Shown: in pieces, positions 5,895 through 8,030 of the stretch
Layout of the letters: each line of letters begins with the position of its first letter
How positions within the stretch are numbered: position 1 is the first letter of the stretch
Assembly (NCBI GenBank): GCA_003506065.1
Contig: DNXA01000206.1
Coordinates: 1 to 8,030 of the forward strand
DNA length: 8,030 nucleotides
Source: Actinomycetota bacterium
GTDB taxonomy: Bacteria; Actinomycetota; Actinomycetes; S36-B12
Reading direction: 5' to 3'
Translations under genes and position numbers: made by a program
Notes under the pieces: generated by a model
The model's database searches: none
What the model saw: the letters and a program-made list of their open reading frames with translations, nothing else
Told to the model about the DNA's origin: nothing

Positions 5895-6181
5895 TCCCTT
5901 GGCGGGTCCAGCTCAATCCAGGCAAATCCTTCTTCCTCGGTGACCACTTCAGAGCTTGTTGCCGGGTGAAGGAGCAGGACCGCCCTGCACATGAAGCACT
6001 GCGGATAGTCGACGGGATTCACATGACCCTGGTGGGTGGTGATCAGCGACTCACGGGCCCACTCGAGCACTTGGTGCGCGCCGGAGGCCAAGCCGCCAAG
6101 ATCAAAGCCCTTGGCTCCAAGATCGAAGCCCTTGCTCTCGGACTCGCCTTCAGAGAACCACCAGGGGGTCTTGGCGCTCAT
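5891..6181 (-). CDS. Small CxxC protein of unknown function
   Basis: This 96-residue protein is the last gene of the minus-strand operon. It has a short N-terminal tail with the tandem heptads KGFDLGA and KGFDLGG (about 17-30), and a helix around 34-49. HVNPVDYPQCFMCRAV (53-68) follows, with Cys62 and Cys65 forming a CxxC pair that could bind a metal or act in redox. Actinobacterial relatives in the same position carry a Cys-rich xCxxCPxC region, as I recall, so this copy may have a reduced motif. The ATG at 6181 overlaps the TGA of the preceding gene as ATGA and has GGGAG five bases upstream, so translation is probably coupled. A longer frame beginning at 6265 would lie deep within the ArsA-like gene and is rejected. 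By gene order it matches Rv2183c in M. tuberculosis. No function is known to me. Confidence 0.75.
   Translation of the reverse strand: MSAKTPWWFSEGESESKGFDLGAKGFDLGGLASGAHQVLEWARESLITTHQGHVNPVDYPQCFMCRAVLLLHPATSSEVVTEEEGFAWIELDPPRD
6096..6137 (-). repeat. 21-bp tandem duplication inside the CxxC protein gene
   Basis: Two adjacent 21-base units (6096-6116 and 6117-6137) share their first 17 bases apart from one change and diverge at the end. They encode the doubled KGFDLG heptad. This looks like a recent in-frame duplication. Confidence 0.65.
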
Positions 6182-7188
6182 GGCTGCTCCCGCCAAACCC
6201 GCGGATTCGGCACAAAGCCCAGGATCAGATCGCCGGCCCTCATTCCGCCACCCTCGAGCAGGCATCGCTTCAACACGGGTGGCAATTCAAAATGACGGGC
6301 GTAGCCGTCACAGACCAGGAGGAGCCAATCACCACGGCGGCCAACCTGCACCTTAGCTCCAGGGCGCAGAGCAAGAGTGAGTCGAAAACCATTGCCACGC
6401 TTGGCGATCGTCCACGCGGGAGTGCTGATCGGTGGGAGCTGGTCGAGCAGATCCACAGTGCTGTCCACTCGAGAGGCCGTCCACGCTGGCAAGGGATCTG
6501 CCTTGGTCCGTTCTCTGATGCGGAACACGGGCAATCCGAGGGCAGTGTCGGAGTCGGTGGACCCTTTGGTCTTGTTCGCCTTTGAAACCCGGTTCACAAT
6601 GACGGTCGCCGGCGTGGAGCCATACAGACGCAGGATCCCCATGCCCGCCAGCAATGCTGCGGTATCCGAACTCCTGCCCACCACTACCGAGCGCGATCGA
6701 TTGATCACCTCACGTGCTCGCGCAAGGTGGGTCACCAAGCGATACCAGGCCGAAACCGATGCCGCCGGGTCCGGAGCGGAGAGCTTGTCGGCAACAGAAC
6801 CTGTGAGCAGGCGATCAAGGAGCATCGGCACGGAGTCCAAGACCTGCAAAGTGCGACCAGCTTCGCGAAAACTGCCCAGATCCCAGATGACGGCATCAAC
6901 ATTTGGGTCGCTCAGGGTCGAAGCCACCATTGCTCCCATGACCAGGTCGTTCAAGCCTGGCAGGCCATTGAGCTCCTCGGGAGCAAGACCGGCCGCGCCC
7001 AGGGTCTTGAGCCACACCCCAAAGGTGGAAGTTGCGTCTGACCAGACTGAAGAGGCTCCCAGTGGAGGCCGAACAGCTGAATCGAATTCTGCAGTGGAGA
7101 AGCCCTTCTCCCGCATTCCATGCGCCAGCCCCGCAGCGACTGTTGACACTCCCGAGCCCGCAACACCGCTAACCAGAATGAGATCCAT
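6178..7188 (-). CDS. ArsA-like protein with degenerate P-loop and C-terminal HSP20-like domain
   Basis: The 336-residue protein has the layout of the actinobacterial ArsA-like ATPases. It has an N-terminal P-loop strand (LILVSG, 3-8), a Walker-B-like strand DAVIWDLG (98-105) followed by the helix that in ArsA carries TGHTLRLL, and a VNR turn at 198-200. A C-terminal beta domain (about 267-332) resembles the ArsA HSP20-like domain. The P-loop reads GVAGSGVST at 8-16, compared with GKGGVGKTT in true ArsA. Both lysines are valine (Val9, Val14), so ATP hydrolysis is doubtful. Streptomyces relatives, as I recall, also vary here. ATG 7188 has GGAG four bases upstream and lies 20 bases inside the SRPBCC gene. 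Its partners are the SRPBCC protein upstream and the CxxC protein downstream, as around Rv2184c. It is unlikely to be an arsenite pump, since no ArsB is seen. A scaffold or targeting role is inference. Confidence 0.82.
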   Translation of the reverse strand: MDLILVSGVAGSGVSTVAAGLAHGMREKGFSTAEFDSAVRPPLGASSVWSDATSTFGVWLKTLGAAGLAPEELNGLPGLNDLVMGAMVASTLSDPNVDAVIWDLGSFREAGRTLQVLDSVPMLLDRLLTGSVADKLSAPDPAASVSAWYRLVTHLARAREVINRSRSVVVGRSSDTAALLAGMGILRLYGSTPATVIVNRVSKANKTKGSTDSDTALGLPVFRIRERTKADPLPAWTASRVDSTVDLLDQLPPISTPAWTIAKRGNGFRLTLALRPGAKVQVGRRGDWLLLVCDGYARHFELPPVLKRCLLEGGGMRAGDLILGFVPNPRVWREQP

Positions 7189-7618
7189 GAGTCTCCACTC
7201 GCATCTTCAATCCCTTGAGCGCCGTGTCGATGATGACCTGCTCCGCCTTGCGCTTGAGCATCCCCAGCATCGGCATGCGCAGATCCACGGTGAGTCGGTA
7301 TCGCACCTGCGTTGATCCATCCTCGGCAAGGGCCAACTCATAAGAGCCATCCATGGCGCTCAGCACGTCTGCCTGCACGAGTGTCCAGGTGACGCTCGTG
7401 AGGTCGTTCCATGTGTAGCGCAACTCGTACACGTCCTTGATGATGCCGGCATCCAGAGCGAAGCGAGCTCGGATCGGGCGATCTCCCGCGGATTCAAGTA
7501 CCTCTGCAGACTTGATTCCCTGACTCCACTCTGGGTAATGCGGCAGATCGGCAATGACGTTGAGGATCGACTCTGGTGTGGCCTGGATCTGAATGCTCGA
7601 CTCAGTGGCTTCAGCCAC
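7169..7618 (-). CDS. SRPBCC-fold (polyketide cyclase/START-like) protein, TB16.3-like
   Basis: The 149-residue protein is predicted to have the SRPBCC fold, a helix-grip with a deep pocket for hydrophobic ligands. No enzymatic activity is established for this subgroup. The diagnostic stretches are VIADLPHYPEW (about 21-31), the central strands around RYTWNDLTSVTWTL (71-84), and the C-terminal helix segment MPMLGMLKRKAE with ALKGLKMRVE after it. These match M. tuberculosis TB16.3 (Rv2185c, 144 residues) closely, from memory of that sequence. GTG 7618 is chosen because it gives the family length and has GGAG about six bases upstream. The open frame extends to 7816, but that part overlaps the phosphoesterase gene and is of unlike composition. 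The start overlaps the phosphoesterase stop by eight bases, and the end overlaps the ArsA-like gene, so the three are probably co-translated. A lipid or isoprenoid ligand is inference. Confidence 0.88.
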   Translation of the reverse strand: MAEATESSIQIQATPESILNVIADLPHYPEWSQGIKSAEVLESAGDRPIRARFALDAGIIKDVYELRYTWNDLTSVTWTLVQADVLSAMDGSYELALAEDGSTQVRYRLTVDLRMPMLGMLKRKAEQVIIDTALKGLKMRVETHGSHSG

Positions 7619-8030
7619 AGTGGGCTCCAGGCTCGACAGTGAGAACAAATGGCTTCTTGCGCGCATTGAAGTGGCCGACATTGATGCACTCAGTCTTGCC
7701 GATGCGAGCTCGACCATGCAGCGGTTGATGCACATGCCCGAAAAGGTGGAACTGCGGCTGCACCTGCTCGATGTATTCGTTGATAGCGGAGCTTCCGGTC
7801 TCGAAACGACGGGCAATGACGTCGTAGTTCAACTCTGGCAGTTTGGGCGGGATGTGCGTGAACAGCACGTCGACTGGTCCCAGTTGCGCGAAGGTCTCGG
7901 CGTAGACCTCAGGGTCTATTTCGTATGGCGTGCGCATCGGACTGAGCAGCCCCCCTCCGACAAATCCAAGACGAAGCCCGGCGAATTCCACGACCTGGCC
8001 GTCGAGGACTTGATGGCCCGGCTTGAGGAA
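7611..8030 (-). CDS. Calcineurin-like metallophosphoesterase, C-terminal part (5' end outside window)
   Basis: The frame is open from the right edge of the window to a TGA at 7611-7613, giving the last 139 residues. The N-terminal metal-binding motifs (DxH, GDxxD, GNHD) lie beyond the edge. The remaining family signals are FTHIPPK at about 57-63 of the visible part and GHVH at 98-101, which supplies the terminal metal-ligand histidines, then NVGHF after it. The GGGLLSPMRTPYE region resembles actinobacterial metallophosphoesterases next to glucokinase and TB16.3-like genes. An internal GTG at 7991 could be mistaken for a start, but the frame and family homology continue upstream of it. The substrate cannot be predicted. 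It is the first visible gene of the four-gene operon and overlaps the SRPBCC start by eight bases. Confidence 0.88.
   Translation of the reverse strand, partial: FLKPGHQVLDGQVVEFAGLRLGFVGGGLLSPMRTPYEIDPEVYAETFAQLGPVDVLFTHIPPKLPELNYDVIARRFETGSSAINEYIEQVQPQFHLFGHVHQPLHGRARIGKTECINVGHFNARKKPFVLTVEPGAHCG

Noticed and set aside
6377..7315. 312-codon open frame on the plus strand
   Set aside because: It is antisense to the ArsA-like and SRPBCC genes, and its Arg/Ser/Pro-rich composition is typical of a shadow frame.
7619..7816. N-terminal extension of the SRPBCC frame by 66 residues
   Set aside because: It overlaps the metallophosphoesterase, is Ser/Arg-rich unlike the domain, and family length and the GGAG site support GTG 7618.
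1..8030. Mobile elements, CRISPR, tRNA/rRNA, phage or defence genes
   Set aside because: No transposase, integrase, regular spaced repeat, tRNA-like cloverleaf or toxin/antitoxin pair was seen, and gene order is of conserved chromosomal type.

Overview
The window is a compact stretch of chromosome from a high-GC actinobacterium. GC looks moderately high, clearly below Streptomyces. The evidence is gene content and order: a PknL-type Ser/Thr kinase facing a class II DAHP synthase, then an actinomycete-type phosphofructokinase, a PlsC-type acyltransferase, and a small operon of metallophosphoesterase, TB16.3-like SRPBCC protein, ArsA-like protein and small CxxC protein. From memory, much of this order matches M. 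tuberculosis Rv2176 (pknL), Rv2178c (aroG) and Rv2182c to Rv2185c, and the Streptomyces SCO2110 to SCO2127 neighbourhood. The mid-range GC, PPi-type PFK and tight packing would suit a free-living aquatic or soil actinobacterium, but the genus cannot be set from this window. No tRNA, rRNA, CRISPR, insertion sequence or phage gene was seen.

Layout. Bases 1-201 (+) are the tail of an unrecognised gene. Bases 212-2104 (+) encode a 630-residue membrane Ser/Thr kinase with four extracytoplasmic PASTA repeats. It converges on aroG (2124-3476, -) with only 19 bases between them. Upstream of aroG on the same strand lie a phosphofructokinase (3535-4560, -) and plsC (4669-5388, -). An 80-base divergent region separates plsC from a small two-helix membrane protein (5469-5894, +), whose stop codon overlaps that of the gene facing it. 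The rest of the window, 5891-8030 (-), is a four-gene operon with overlapping reading frames. Its order of transcription is metallophosphoesterase, SRPBCC protein, degenerate ArsA-like protein, small CxxC protein.

How the genes fit together. The PFK carries Asp104 and Lys124, the signature of pyrophosphate-dependent enzymes, so glycolysis here probably uses PPi rather than ATP at this step. DAHP synthase then draws phosphoenolpyruvate and erythrose 4-phosphate into aromatic biosynthesis. PlsC makes phosphatidic acid. The kinase probably senses cell-wall fragments through its PASTA repeats. pknL and aroG each have a TAnnnT hexamer seven bases before an ATG that lacks a Shine-Dalgarno sequence, which predicts leaderless mRNAs. 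The other genes on the minus strand have recognisable ribosome binding sites.

The points most worth following are the PPi-type PFK, the ArsA-like protein that has lost both P-loop lysines, a nine-codon mini-ORF overlapping the membrane-protein gene, and symmetric or repeated candidate operators upstream of pfk and aroG.
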